DNA of 64,000 bases from Anaeromyxobacter dehalogenans 2CP-1 (GCF_000022145.1 NC_011891.1:1426001-1490000), one strand, 5' to 3'; shown: positions 16,562-23,767, counted from the stretch's first letter. Translations and numbers: made by a program. Notes: generated by a model from the sequence alone, not told the origin.

Positions 16562-17500
16562 ATGGCTTGGGAGAGATGGAGCGGTGGCAGGATCTGGGTA
16601 TCGGAGAAGACCGGCAGGCGGACCTTCTACGGGGAGGTCAACGGCCGGATGGTCTCCACCCACAGAGAGAACGAGCAGGATGCGCTGATCGCCCTGCTCA
16701 GGATGAACACGGGCGGCGGCTCCGGACCGCAGCCTCCCCTCAACGACATCTGGGTCGAGGAGTACCTCGCCGACTGCGGCCGGCGGGGCATCGACCCACA
16801 GTCGATCAACACGAAGCGCCGGCACCTCGCCGAGTGGAACCGGCGCATCGGCCCGCAGCGGATCACGCTCCCCGTCCTGAACAAGGCCGTGAAGAGGCTC
16901 GGCGGCGCCCGGAACAAGGTCGCCACGATCAAGGCATACTTCACCTGGCTCAGGCAGCAGGGGCGGGTGCGGCGGCAGGACGACCCGACGCTCGACCTGG
17001 CGAAACCCTCGGCCCCACCGTGCGAGTGGGACCGGCTCGTCCCCATCGACCACCACCGGAAGGTCGTGGCCGAGCTTGAGCCGCGCTGGGGGGACCTGCT
17101 CGTCGTGTTGTCGGGCACGGGCTGGCACCTGTCGGAGCTGCTCCGGTTCGCCCGGTCCGGATCGATCGACGGCAACGTGCTCGTCTGCCCACGGCACAAG
17201 AGCGGGGAGCCGCACCGCACGATGGTCTCGGACGCCGTTCTCGGCGCCGCCCAGCGGTCACGGGAGCGTGGGGGCTTCAGCCCGTCGCTGCTCTACCGGA
17301 CCGTGGCCGCCACCTGCGACAGGCTGTGCATCCCGAGGTTCGGGGTCGGCGGATACCGGCACACCGTGGCCACGAACGCGGTCAGGAGCGGGGCATCGCC
17401 TGAGGAGGTGGCCCACTTCCTCGGCCACAAGGGCAGCTACATGGTGAAGGCGATCTACGCCAAGGTCGCCGTGCCGAAGAAGATCCCGACGCTCCAGTGA
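16562..17500 (+). CDS. int: Tyrosine recombinase (prophage integrase)
   Basis: 312-aa site-specific recombinase expected to insert and excise the prophage at tRNA-Cys. The N-terminal part has a core-binding domain (IWVEEYLADCGRRG, KVATIKAYFTWLRQQG). The catalytic domain shows the beta-hairpin Lys (CPRHKSGEPHRTMV), GYRHTVATNAVRSG, HFLGHKGS, and the nucleophile Tyr in KAIYAKV. Two usually invariant positions differ: the first catalytic Arg is His in GTGWHLSELLRF, and the His of HxxR is Gly (GGYR). The ATG at 16562 has AGGAGA 8 nt upstream; an earlier in-frame start at 16445 would lie inside the tRNA. Confidence 0.92.
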   Translation: MAWERWSGGRIWVSEKTGRRTFYGEVNGRMVSTHRENEQDALIALLRMNTGGGSGPQPPLNDIWVEEYLADCGRRGIDPQSINTKRRHLAEWNRRIGPQRITLPVLNKAVKRLGGARNKVATIKAYFTWLRQQGRVRRQDDPTLDLAKPSAPPCEWDRLVPIDHHRKVVAELEPRWGDLLVVLSGTGWHLSELLRFARSGSIDGNVLVCPRHKSGEPHRTMVSDAVLGAAQRSRERGGFSPSLLYRTVAATCDRLCIPRFGVGGYRHTVATNAVRSGASPEEVAHFLGHKGSYMVKAIYAKVAVPKKIPTLQ

Positions 17501-17586
17501 CGGCGCTCCAGGGCCGCTGAAGGAAGTGGCGGGGCTGGCTGGCACCTCGCCATCGAAGCACCACTCCCGCGTGATCAGACCTACGA

Positions 17587-17621
17587 GGCGTTCACTTATG
17601 TGAACGCCCTCAGGTTTTTTT
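17587..17621 (+). terminator. Intrinsic terminator after int
   Basis: GGCGTTCAC and GTGAACGCC form a perfect 9-bp stem with loop TTAT, followed by CTCAGG and seven Ts. It lies 86 nt past the integrase stop. The minus-strand gene at 17610 ends just before it, so it can serve both directions. Confidence 0.85.
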
Positions 17622-17936
17622 GAGCAGCATGATGCCAAGTGACATCACGGCGTCTTTTTTTTGGGAGCGTGCGCGGGCGGAGTGTTGCGGCCGTCCCGTT
17701 GGCACGGAACTTTCGCCGGCGATCGCCGCACGCAGGTTTTTTTTCGAGAGCTGCCGGCAGATGGCGATGACTCCCGCCACCATGAGCGCGAACTCGCCGA
17801 GCTCCCGGACGTTCGTGATCCCGAGCAGATCGCAGGCGCCCCTGGCCGTCGCGAAGATCTGTTGGGCCGGGATTGTCACAGCCTGGCAGCCTAGCAGCGT
17901 CCCCTGACACTGCGGCTCATCGGCCCTCGATGTCAC
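17610..17936 (-). CDS. Small protein of unknown function, three A-tracts in its gene
   Basis: 108 aa if started at the GTG at 17936; an alternative GTG at 17879 gives 89. The middle (PAQQIFATARGACDLLGITN, ELGEFALMVAGVIAICRQL) has strong coding bias and one probable membrane or buried helix. Three runs of 7-8 A (in the mRNA sense) encode KK pairs at SKKN, SQKKD and LKKT, just before the stop. Such runs are very rare in this genome and invite ribosomal or polymerase slippage. No homologue recognised. Runs towards the integrase terminator. Confidence 0.55.
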   Translation of the reverse strand: MTSRADEPQCQGTLLGCQAVTIPAQQIFATARGACDLLGITNVRELGEFALMVAGVIAICRQLSKKNLRAAIAGESSVPTGRPQHSARARSQKKDAVMSLGIMLLKKT

Positions 17937-17974
17937 ACATCGCCCCGCCTGGCGCCATCGCCGTGTGGCGTCAG

Positions 17975-17994
17975 AGTCACGCAGGCATGTGACT
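17975..17994. promoter_or_regulatory. Inverted repeat AGTCAC-N8-GTGACT
   Basis: 6-bp inverted repeat with an 8-nt spacer, between the divergent genes 17610 and 18121. The same geometry (GGTCAC-N8-GTGACC) appears before the portal gene at 26031-26050, so both may bind one regulator. Confidence 0.4.
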
Positions 17995-18120
17995 TGGCGC
18001 GTACATCACCGAGAGCGAAGGTCCAGTGCCGGTTGCCCACCGTGAGCGATGCCGGCCGCGTGTCCGCCCTGAGCGTACGCTCGGGCAGGACGCGTGACGG
18101 CCGTCCGGGAGGGAGTGCTC

Positions 18121-19530
18121 ATGTCGGTGCTGGACCTGTTCCTCGTCGCCGCGCTTTCGCTCGTCTCGGGGCTCGCCGTGTACGCCCTCCTGAGGCTCAG
18201 GGAGATGCGGGCGAGGTACGCCCCCATCCTGGATGTCGACGGTGAGGTCGAGCGGACGAAGCGCGAGCTGACGAGGCTGGCCAAGGACAGGGAGGCATTC
18301 GAAGCCGCCGAGGCGAAGCGGCGGACGGACCTGGCCACCCAGTACGCCGAGGCGAAGGCGCTCTACGATCACCTCCGGTCCGAGGTGGCACTCCTCGAGG
18401 AGAACATCGAGGACATGTCGTTCGGCCTCTATCGGCCGCACTACTCCTTCACCACGTCGGACCAGTTCAAGGGGAAGTTGAACGACGTCTACGACCAGAA
18501 GAAGGGGATGATCCGCGCAGGGACCGCCGCGCGCTGTCCCGTGGAGTGGACGGTCAACAACAGCAAGCGCGAGGGCGCGCGCATGACCAAGCAGAACATC
18601 AAGGTCATGCTGCGGGCGTTCAACGGCGAGGTGGACGCCGCGGTCGCGAAGGTCACGTGGAACAACGTGACCCGCATGGAGGAACGGATCAAGCGGGCCT
18701 TCGAGGCCATCAACGCCTCGGGCACCTCTAGCCAGATCACCATCTCGCCCGAGTACCGGGACCTGGCGCTCGCGGAGCTGCGCCTCACCCACGAGCTCGA
18801 GGTCAAGCTGCACGACGAGAAGGAGGAGCAGCGCCAGATCCGCGAGAGGATCCGGGAGGAGGAGCGCGCACAGCGCGAGTTTGAGAAAGCCAAGGCAGAT
18901 GCCGAGGCGGAGGAGGCCCGCTACCAGAAGGCCCTTGAGAAGGCACGGGCCGACGTGGAGAAGGCGAAGGGCGCCGAACTCGACAAGGTGAACGCGAAGG
19001 TCGGCGAACTGGAGGCGCGGCTGGCTGAGGCCCACGCGAAGCTGCAGAAGGCCACCTCGATGGCGCAGCTCACGAAGAGCGGGAACGTGTACGTCATCTC
19101 GAACATCGGGTCCTTCGGGTCGGAGACGATGTTCAAGATCGGCATGACCCGGCGGTTGGATCCGATGGAGCGGATCTACGAACTGGGCGACGCATCGGTG
19201 CCCTTCGACTTCGATGTCCACGCGATGATCTACTCGGAGAACGCGCCTGGGCTCGAGAACGCCTTCCACCGGGAGTTCGCCGAGAAGCGGGTGAACCTCG
19301 TCAACATGAGGAAGGAGTACTTCAACGTGACGCTGGGCGAGATCGAGGCCTTCGCGAAGTCGCAGGGCGTCGAGGTGCAGTTCACGAAGCTGGCCGAGGC
19401 GCGCGAGTACCGGGAGACGTTGGCCGTGCGCGATGCCAAGAAGAACGGTCAAGCGGTGACCACGGCGCCGGCGGAAGGCGCCCCGCTGCCCGAGTCCCTG
19501 TTCACCGAGGTGGCCGAGCGCCTCGGCTAG
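18121..19530 (+). CDS. DUF4041 / T5orf172 (GIY-YIG-type) domain protein
   Basis: 469-aa protein. Residues 5-25 form a membrane helix (LFLVAALSLVSGLAVYALL). A coiled-coil region follows, then DUF4041 (HYSFTTSDQFKGKL, KREGARMTKQNIKVMLRAFNGE), a second long coiled coil (EKEEQRQIRERIREEERAQ), and a C-terminal T5orf172/MUG113 domain (GNVYVISNIGSFGSETMFKIGMTRRLDPMER, of which FKIGMTRR is the key motif). Proteins of this layout are common in phages and mobile elements; the C-terminal domain is related to GIY-YIG nucleases. With a membrane anchor it could act at the cell envelope, for example in superinfection exclusion, but that is speculation. SD GGGAGGGAG precedes the ATG at 18121. Its stop overlaps the convergent stop of the next gene (CTAG). 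Confidence 0.85.
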   Translation: MSVLDLFLVAALSLVSGLAVYALLRLREMRARYAPILDVDGEVERTKRELTRLAKDREAFEAAEAKRRTDLATQYAEAKALYDHLRSEVALLEENIEDMSFGLYRPHYSFTTSDQFKGKLNDVYDQKKGMIRAGTAARCPVEWTVNNSKREGARMTKQNIKVMLRAFNGEVDAAVAKVTWNNVTRMEERIKRAFEAINASGTSSQITISPEYRDLALAELRLTHELEVKLHDEKEEQRQIRERIREEERAQREFEKAKADAEAEEARYQKALEKARADVEKAKGAELDKVNAKVGELEARLAEAHAKLQKATSMAQLTKSGNVYVISNIGSFGSETMFKIGMTRRLDPMERIYELGDASVPFDFDVHAMIYSENAPGLENAFHREFAEKRVNLVNMRKEYFNVTLGEIEAFAKSQGVEVQFTKLAEAREYRETLAVRDAKKNGQAVTTAPAEGAPLPESLFTEVAERLG

Positions 19531-19973
19531 CTCTCGATCGTCCGCTCCATGAAGACGATGATCTCCTGGCGCATGCCGCCGCCCAGCGAGCCGAACCACG
19601 TCCCGACGTCGGCCGACGTGATCCCGACGACGCGCCACCCCTCCGCAGCGTAGAAGTTCACCGCCTCCTCCAGCCGCTCGGGGCTGAACTTCCCCATGAA
19701 CCACCGGTCACGCTGCGTCATTACCTTGTACTCGTGGGTCCCGCGCCTCGGGGCGGCCTTTACCTCGGGGACGACCCCGCCGGCCGGGACGAACCTCTCG
19801 TCCCTCCACCAGACCTCCTTGCCGGTGGCGTCGGCCTGGGCCTGATACTTCCGTCGCTCCTCCTCCTTCTCCGTCTCGCGCCGCTCAGCCTCGGTCGGCG
19901 GCTCGCAGCGCGGCCCCGGCGTGCCGTCGGCGCCCATGTAGTGCCAAGCCCCGTCCCAGAAGACCTTCCTCAT
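19527..19973 (-). CDS. DUF4177-like protein
   Basis: 148 aa. The C-terminal ~65 residues match DUF4177 (YKVMTQRDRWFMGKFSPE, LEEAVNFYAAEGWRVVGITS, RQEIIVFMER), a small alpha-beta domain of unknown function. The N-terminus has FWDGAWHYMG and a charged segment. Its ATG overlaps the stop of the 52-aa gene upstream (ATGA), so the two are translated together. Confidence 0.75.
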   Translation of the reverse strand: MRKVFWDGAWHYMGADGTPGPRCEPPTEAERRETEKEEERRKYQAQADATGKEVWWRDERFVPAGGVVPEVKAAPRRGTHEYKVMTQRDRWFMGKFSPERLEEAVNFYAAEGWRVVGITSADVGTWFGSLGGGMRQEIIVFMERTIES

Positions 19974-20128
19974 GCCCTGACCTCCTCACACTTCCGCTCC
20001 GGATCCTCGAGGAGCATCCAGAACGGGAACAGGTCCCAACCCTTCGACCGCGATTCGTCAAGGAGGGCCAGGACGGCCCCCTCGATGTGGTCTGTGTCAG
20101 CCCCTTCGTCCGTGCGCCCATCCACCAT
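19970..20128 (-). CDS. 52-aa protein, probably from a leaderless transcript
   Basis: MVDGRTDEGADTDHIEGAVL... to ...PERKCEEVRA, acidic, with strong third-position G/C bias and no recognised family. Its TGA overlaps the ATG of the DUF4177 gene. No ribosome binding site precedes the ATG at 20128; instead a TATAAT box ends 6 nt before it, so the message probably begins at the start codon. Confidence 0.65.
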   Translation of the reverse strand: MVDGRTDEGADTDHIEGAVLALLDESRSKGWDLFPFWMLLEDPERKCEEVRA

Positions 20129-20129
20129 T

Positions 20130-20142
20130 GGTAAATTATACC
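20130..20142 (-). promoter_or_regulatory. TATAAT promoter with overlapping palindrome
   Basis: On the minus strand GGTATAATTTACC contains a perfect -10 box (20135-20140) inside an inverted repeat GGTA/TACC, a likely operator. A weak -35 (TAAACA) lies 18 bp upstream. The 52-aa gene starts where the transcript would begin. Confidence 0.65.
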
Positions 20143-20145
20143 ACC

Positions 20146-20451
20146 TCACCCACCGTGTTGTTTAACCCCGGGGGCCGGGTCCCTTCCTCGCGGACCGGCG
20201 ACTCCGGTGGTCCGCCAGCGCCTGAGGCAGGTGAGGTCACAGACGGCACGGCCGAAGACCCGCATACCGCAACCCAGGCACCACCGCGGCTCGCCTGGCG
20301 GGGACCGTGGCTGCTGGTCCTCGGTCAGCGGGGGAAGCGGCCTGGTCCCGCGGTGGAGCGAGTGCGGCACCCGATGGCCCGGGCGCGCCCTCACACCGTC
20401 GACCGTCCTCACGATGCCGCCCCTCCCCGGGAGCGTGATCCGACCGCCCAC
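20146..20451 (-). CDS. Small protein with a CxxC-CxxxC motif
   Basis: 101 aa, basic, Pro- and Arg-rich. A zinc-ribbon-like motif sits near residues 62-80: WCLGCG, then CDLTC. The GTG at 20451 follows the stop of the HNH gene by 1 nt and has GGAGG about 10 nt upstream, so it is the last gene of a four-cistron set. Codon bias supports translation. Family unknown; it could bind DNA or RNA. Confidence 0.55.
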   Translation of the reverse strand: MGGRITLPGRGGIVRTVDGVRARPGHRVPHSLHRGTRPLPPLTEDQQPRSPPGEPRWCLGCGMRVFGRAVCDLTCLRRWRTTGVAGPRGRDPAPGVKQHGG

Positions 20452-20452
20452 G

Positions 20453-20803
20453 TCACGCCGCCCTCCTGCTGTTCCGCCGGCGCCCGCGGTTGATCCCGCT
20501 GGGCAGCGACCGCAGGTTGGACCGCCGGTTGTCGAGGCTGTCGAAGTTGATGTGGTCAACGTCGTGGCCCGCCTGCGCCTCACAGAGGAGGCCGTGCACC
20601 TTCACCGTCCGCCCGCCGACCTTCACACCGAGGTATGGCGTGGTGAGGCAGTTCCCGGTGATGTGCAGCCGGTCGAGCGGCAGTCTCTCGGCGGCGTCGC
20701 GATCGAGCCTCGCGGTGAAGTTCCCGTGCTTGTTCCTGATGTGGACGACGATCGTGTCACCGTCGAACACGATCGTCCGCTCCACGCTCCTTCGTCCGGA
20801 CAT
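20453..20803 (-). CDS. HNH endonuclease (HNH_3 / AP2-associated type)
   Basis: 116 aa. The HNH core is VDHINFDSLDNRRSNLR, preceded by TTPYLGVKVGGRTVKVHGLL, as in homing-type HNH proteins of phages. Lacks an obvious AP2 domain. The ATG overlaps the TGA of the upstream gene (TGATG). Role: a free-standing nuclease, perhaps mobile or used in phage DNA processing. Confidence 0.82.
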   Translation of the reverse strand: MSGRRSVERTIVFDGDTIVVHIRNKHGNFTARLDRDAAERLPLDRLHITGNCLTTPYLGVKVGGRTVKVHGLLCEAQAGHDVDHINFDSLDNRRSNLRSLPSGINRGRRRNSRRAA

Positions 20804-21039
20804 CACCGCGTGCCCCCGTGCTGCCTGGCCTCGATGCGGTCGAGCGTGGCGTTGGTCCGGGCCAGTGACTCCCTGACCTCGGCCATCAGGACCTCGAGGC
20901 GCTCCTTGATGGTCCGACGCCGGACGGTCCGCTCCCGTCGGCAGTCGTCGCAGTAACGTCGGTGCATGCCGACGGGCTGCTCGCGTTCGTAGGTGAACGT
21001 CTCGCCGCAGGTCCTGCAGATGCTGGTGAATGTGAACAT
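20803..21039 (-). CDS. Small zinc-ribbon protein with C-terminal coiled coil
   Basis: 78 aa. Two Cys pairs, SICRTCGETF and RYCDDCRRERT, suggest one bound zinc. The rest is a charged helix (KERLEVLMAEVRESLARTNATLDRIEA) likely to form a coiled coil. SD AGGAGG lies 8 nt before the ATG at 21039. First gene of the minus-strand set, directly below a promoter-like motif at 21058-21086. Confidence 0.75.
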   Translation of the reverse strand: MFTFTSICRTCGETFTYEREQPVGMHRRYCDDCRRERTVRRRTIKERLEVLMAEVRESLARTNATLDRIEARQHGGTR

Positions 21040-21057
21040 CGGTGTGGCCTCCTGGAG

Positions 21058-21086
21058 TACGTAGGGCGGGCCACAACAAATCGACC
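21058..21086 (-). promoter_or_regulatory. Prophage promoter-like motif, copy 1 (minus strand)
   Basis: GGTCGATTT, 14 nt, TACGTA. The start of the first block is 23 nt from the TA box, the distance between canonical -35 and -10 starts. A purine follows 5 nt after the box, then the AGGAGG and ATG of the gene at 21039. Confidence 0.6.
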
Positions 21087-21110
21087 GAGGAGCGGCGATT
21101 TCTTTTTGCG

Positions 21111-21139
21111 GGTCGCTTTTGAGACCGGGCGACTACCTA
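21111..21139 (+). promoter_or_regulatory. Prophage promoter-like motif, copy 2 (plus strand)
   Basis: GGTCGCTTT, 14 nt, TACCTA; same spacing as copy 1 and back-to-back with it, 24 bp apart. It would drive transcription to the right across 21236-21400. Confidence 0.6.
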
Positions 21140-21235
21140 GGACAGCGGAGTAACCGCCGAAGCCGAGTCGGGTGGGACCCAGGATCGTCGATAGGGCCAC
21201 CGCGGTGAAACGACGCCGGGAGTCGAAGGCTCCCC

Positions 21236-21400
21236 GTGGACACTGGATCGAAACAGCAGACCGTGGGCAAGCGACGCATGCTGGCCCCGCCGAGAGCTGG
21301 TCCGAGTAGATCGCAGTGGTCGCGCCGCCGGGCGGTGAGCCGGCAGATCAACTTCGAGGGGCACCGGGGCTTCTACCCTCTTCACCCGGTGACGGCCTGA
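21236..21400 (+). CDS. Possible 54-aa protein
   Basis: GTG start with GAAGG 6 nt upstream; reads VDTGSKQQTVGKRR... to ...FEGHRGFYPLHPVTA. It is the only reasonable reading frame downstream of promoter-like copy 2. Basic, no known family, moderate codon bias. The rest of 21040-21541 holds the two promoter motifs, a hairpin (CTCTTCCG/CGGAAGAG, 21421-21441) and the terminator below. Confidence 0.3.
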   Translation: MDTGSKQQTVGKRRMLAPPRAGPSRSQWSRRRAVSRQINFEGHRGFYPLHPVTA

Positions 21401-21494
21401 GCCGTGGTCCGTGGGACCCGCTCTTCCGAACTTCGGAAGAGGGGGCCTGGGCGGAGGATGCTGGATGGTGCAGGGCAGGGAGCGGGACCACCGA

Positions 21495-21533
21495 GGGGGA
21501 GCCGACGGCTGGAGGAAGAACGTCGGCTCCCCC
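21495..21533. terminator. Strong 13-bp inverted repeat, bidirectional terminator
   Basis: GGGGGAGCCGACG and CGTCGGCTCCCCC form a perfect 13-bp stem with a 13-nt loop. It ends 8 nt from the stop of the minus-strand gene at 21542 and is downstream of the plus-strand unit from 21111. Confidence 0.75.
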
Positions 21534-21541
21534 AGACTTTC

Positions 21542-21865
21542 TCAGCCGCCCTCGACCGTCACCCGCATCCCGTCCGGCGTGTCCAGGGCGTCGGTGTCCA
21601 CCGCGGTCCCCGCGATCAGCTCGACCAGCCGCACCTTGGGCACGTACCGCCTCCCCTTCAGCCTGAACGCGGACTCGGCACGGTCGGGGTCACGCCGCCA
21701 CCAGCCCCGCAGCACGGCGGCCCGGCTCGCCTCGTACACCTCCCGCAGCTGCGCCTGCCGGCCGGTGAACATCGGGTCCCTCCTCGCCTCCTCGTAGAGC
21801 GCGTCCCAGTAGTCCAGCGCGTACCGGACGTCGCGCGGGATGATCAGCCTCCTCCGCGTGCCCAC
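21542..21865 (-). CDS. Small protein of unknown function
   Basis: 107 aa from GTG 21865. Rich in charged helices (VRYALDYWDALYEEARRDPM, QLREVYEASRAAVLRGWWRR), with a more beta-like C-terminus ending VTVEGG. Coding bias is good. The GTG lies 2 nt after the stop of the upstream gene, so they form an operon. No family recognised. Confidence 0.65.
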   Translation of the reverse strand: MGTRRRLIIPRDVRYALDYWDALYEEARRDPMFTGRQAQLREVYEASRAAVLRGWWRRDPDRAESAFRLKGRRYVPKVRLVELIAGTAVDTDALDTPDGMRVTVEGG

Positions 21866-21867
21866 GA

Positions 21868-22158
21868 CTACGTCGGCCCCCGGTCCGCCACGCAGGCCCG
21901 CTCCTCGGCGTACTGCCAGCCCGTGAGGATCCGGTCGACGGTCAGCGACGCCGGCCACACGAGGACGTTCGTCATGCCGCAGGCCGGGCACGTGATCCTG
22001 AGGACGACCGGGATGTTCCCGGGGAGCGCGTGGTGGCCCTCGTCCAGGATCCCATCGAACAGCTCCTCGGTGACCGCGTTCACCTCGGGGCGGCACGCGC
22101 ACAGCTCGAGGCGCGCGATCCGCCCGTCCTTCTCGACCTTCCTGACCCTGTCGCTCAT
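21868..22158 (-). CDS. Small Cys-motif protein of unknown function
   Basis: 96 aa. Has LCACRPEVN near the N-terminus and ITCPACGMTNVLVW in the middle; the four Cys may bind a zinc. GGAGAA 5-6 nt before the ATG at 22158 supports this start; an ATG at 22170 would add four residues. Precedes and is coupled to the gene at 21542. Confidence 0.65.
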   Translation of the reverse strand: MSDRVRKVEKDGRIARLELCACRPEVNAVTEELFDGILDEGHHALPGNIPVVLRITCPACGMTNVLVWPASLTVDRILTGWQYAEERACVADRGPT

Positions 22159-22293
22159 CACGTTCTCCATCGGCGTCGCCGGGTTGGTCCAGCGTGGCGA
22201 CGTGCGGAGATCATCGTCATCCCGGGGTTCACCCTCCGTGGTATGAACGGTGGCATGAACGGTGACAAAAACGGATCGCGTAGGATCGTCCGG

Positions 22294-22614
22294 ATGGCGC
22301 CGCCCTGTCCGAACTGCGGATGCACCCGTCAGCGCAGGGAGCTGAGGTCGTACCGGCCGGACGCGATCGATCCGAGGCTGCGTGGCGTCGAGCCGGACGC
22401 CCGCGGGTTCATCACGCGGTGCCCCGCCTGCGGGGCCCAGGGGCTGGTGGATACGAAGGAGTGCAAGGCCTGCGGCGACACCTTCGAGTACGTCGTCTCC
22501 GCCTGGAACTGCCGTCCACGCCGGTTCTGCGAGGACCCCGACTGCCGCCGCGAGCGCCACCGGGTCACGATGCAGAGGTGGCGTGTCGACCAGGCTCGTC
22601 GAAACGGGAGGTAG
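22294..22614 (+). CDS. Multi-zinc-ribbon protein
   Basis: 106 aa with four Cys pairs: CPNCGC, CPACGAQG, CKACGDTFEY and FCEDPDCRRERH. That is enough for two zinc ribbons, so nucleic-acid binding is likely. I start at the ATG at 22294; in-frame ATGs at 22243 and 22255 lie in a short repeat (atgaacggtg twice) and lack an SD. Divergent from the operon at 22158, upstream of the HNH gene. Confidence 0.65.
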   Translation: MAPPCPNCGCTRQRRELRSYRPDAIDPRLRGVEPDARGFITRCPACGAQGLVDTKECKACGDTFEYVVSAWNCRPRRFCEDPDCRRERHRVTMQRWRVDQARRNGR

Positions 22615-22615
22615 C

Positions 22616-22644
22616 CGGCCCGTTCCCAGCTCAGCCGCTACCTA
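22616..22644 (+). promoter_or_regulatory. Prophage promoter-like motif, copy 3
   Basis: CGGCCCGTT, 14 nt, TACCTA, then TCGG and the ATG of the HNH gene at 22649. The first block is the weakest match of the set. No SD precedes this ATG. Confidence 0.45.
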
Positions 22645-22648
22645 TCGG

Positions 22649-23002
22649 ATGCGACCGTGCCTCGCCCCGAACTGCCCCGCCCTCGTCCGTCCACCCGAGA
22701 ACCGCTGCCCACGGCACCGTGCCGAGGCCGACGCCCGGTGGACCCGGACCGTCGAGATGCGGCGGGCCGAGCAGGGATGGCGGGCCTTCTACCGGACCGA
22801 TGCGTGGCGCCGCCGCCGGACCGAGCAGCTGGCCCATGAGCCGACGTGCCGGTCATGCGGGACGGACCGCCAGCTCCAGGCGGCGCACGTCGGCGTGACG
22901 CCCAAGGAGTGGGAGGCGTTCATCACGGCCCCGCTCCAGACGCTGTGCATCCGGTGCCACGCCCGGAGCCGCGCCGCCGAGAACTGGAGGGGCGGGGGGT
23001 GA
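22649..23002 (+). CDS. HNH endonuclease next to terminase
   Basis: 117 aa. Cys pairs CLAPNC/RCPRH at the N-terminus, then FYRTDAWRRRRTEQL, CRSCGTDRQLQAAHVGVT and LQTLCIRCHARSR, the layout of HNH nucleases beside phage terminases. In HK97-like phages this protein helps terminase cut and package DNA. Start codon is 4 nt past a TACCTA box, with no SD, suggesting a leaderless message. Its stop is 1 nt from the stop of the convergent gene at 23004. Confidence 0.85.
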   Translation: MRPCLAPNCPALVRPPENRCPRHRAEADARWTRTVEMRRAEQGWRAFYRTDAWRRRRTEQLAHEPTCRSCGTDRQLQAAHVGVTPKEWEAFITAPLQTLCIRCHARSRAAENWRGGG

Positions 23003-23003
23003 G

Positions 23004-23681
23004 CTACCCGTGGCCTGCGGGCCGCGTCGCCTCGGCGTAGAACTCCTCGGCGGAGATCGAGTGCTCGATGCCGCCGTGCTTCCCGAACAGGTGGAACTGC
23101 CACTTCCGGCCGAGCGTCTCCGGCGACATGTGCCAGTGGCCGTTGAAGAAGCGGCAGAAGTAGCGGCGGCCGATCTTGATCGGCGAGCGTTCGTAGTCGG
23201 CGGCCCGCTCCGGTTCGAGGACATCTTCGTCGCATGCCGATCGGGCGACCATCACCAGGTAGGCAGTCTCGAGCTCGGTCTCCCGCTTGACGGCCCGACC
23301 CTCATGACGGACGGGCTCAAGGCGGTACACGAGGCCCCAGGGCTGAGCCTCCGTAGCCAGGCCCGGGAAGGACACCTCGTAGTGCCCCTCGTGCTCCAGG
23401 AACCTGATGAACCGGTCCATCAGTTCCCGCTCCTCGTCGATCTGGGCGCGTCTCAGGATGATGCCCTCGACCCTCCTCCCGAAGTGAAGCGCCAGGAGCA
23501 GGAAGACCACACCGCCGAGGATCTCGGCGATCAGGTTACCCCTCATTCCCACGAGCGGTTCTTCGTGGAACCAGACGAAGGCGATCGACCCGATGAGGAG
23601 CACCACGGCCGCGATCAGCGACCAGGACCGCCGCGCCGCCCAGAGCCTCACGTCCAGGTACAGCCGCCTCCAGAGTCGCAT
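23004..23681 (-). CDS. Membrane protein of unknown function (possible lysogenic-conversion gene)
   Basis: 225 aa with two membrane helices (SWSLIAAVVLLIGSIAFVWF and LIAEILGGVVFLLLALHFG) and a ~150-residue cytoplasmic part containing RRAQIDEERELMDRFIRFLE and two Cys-bearing segments. It is the only gene on this strand between the HNH and terminase genes, a typical place for a 'moron' that serves the lysogen, for example in exclusion of other phages. No family recognised; start at 23681 chosen, GTG at 23696 possible. Confidence 0.7.
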   Translation of the reverse strand: MRLWRRLYLDVRLWAARRSWSLIAAVVLLIGSIAFVWFHEEPLVGMRGNLIAEILGGVVFLLLALHFGRRVEGIILRRAQIDEERELMDRFIRFLEHEGHYEVSFPGLATEAQPWGLVYRLEPVRHEGRAVKRETELETAYLVMVARSACDEDVLEPERAADYERSPIKIGRRYFCRFFNGHWHMSPETLGRKWQFHLFGKHGGIEHSISAEEFYAEATRPAGHG

Positions 23682-23730
23682 CTCGGCATCATGCACCGTC
23701 AGTCCGACACGGCAGCCACGGGGTGCGGGC

Positions 23731-23767
23731 GACGATCGGAGTGACCCGGGCCGCAGGCCATGGGGAA
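23731..23767. repeat. Intergenic repeat, copy A
   Basis: Begins with GACGATCGGAGTGACCCGG and continues to GGCCATGGGGAA. Nearly identical to 40945-40982, with the core CGGAGTGACCCGG-nn-CCGCnGGCC again at 34022. Lies in the gap between the minus-strand membrane gene and the terminase. Confidence 0.7.

Noticed and set aside
20128-20493. Plus-strand frame of 121 codons opposite the Cys-motif gene
   Set aside because: Poorer codon bias than the minus-strand frame, no SD, and it would oppose the TATAAT-driven operon.
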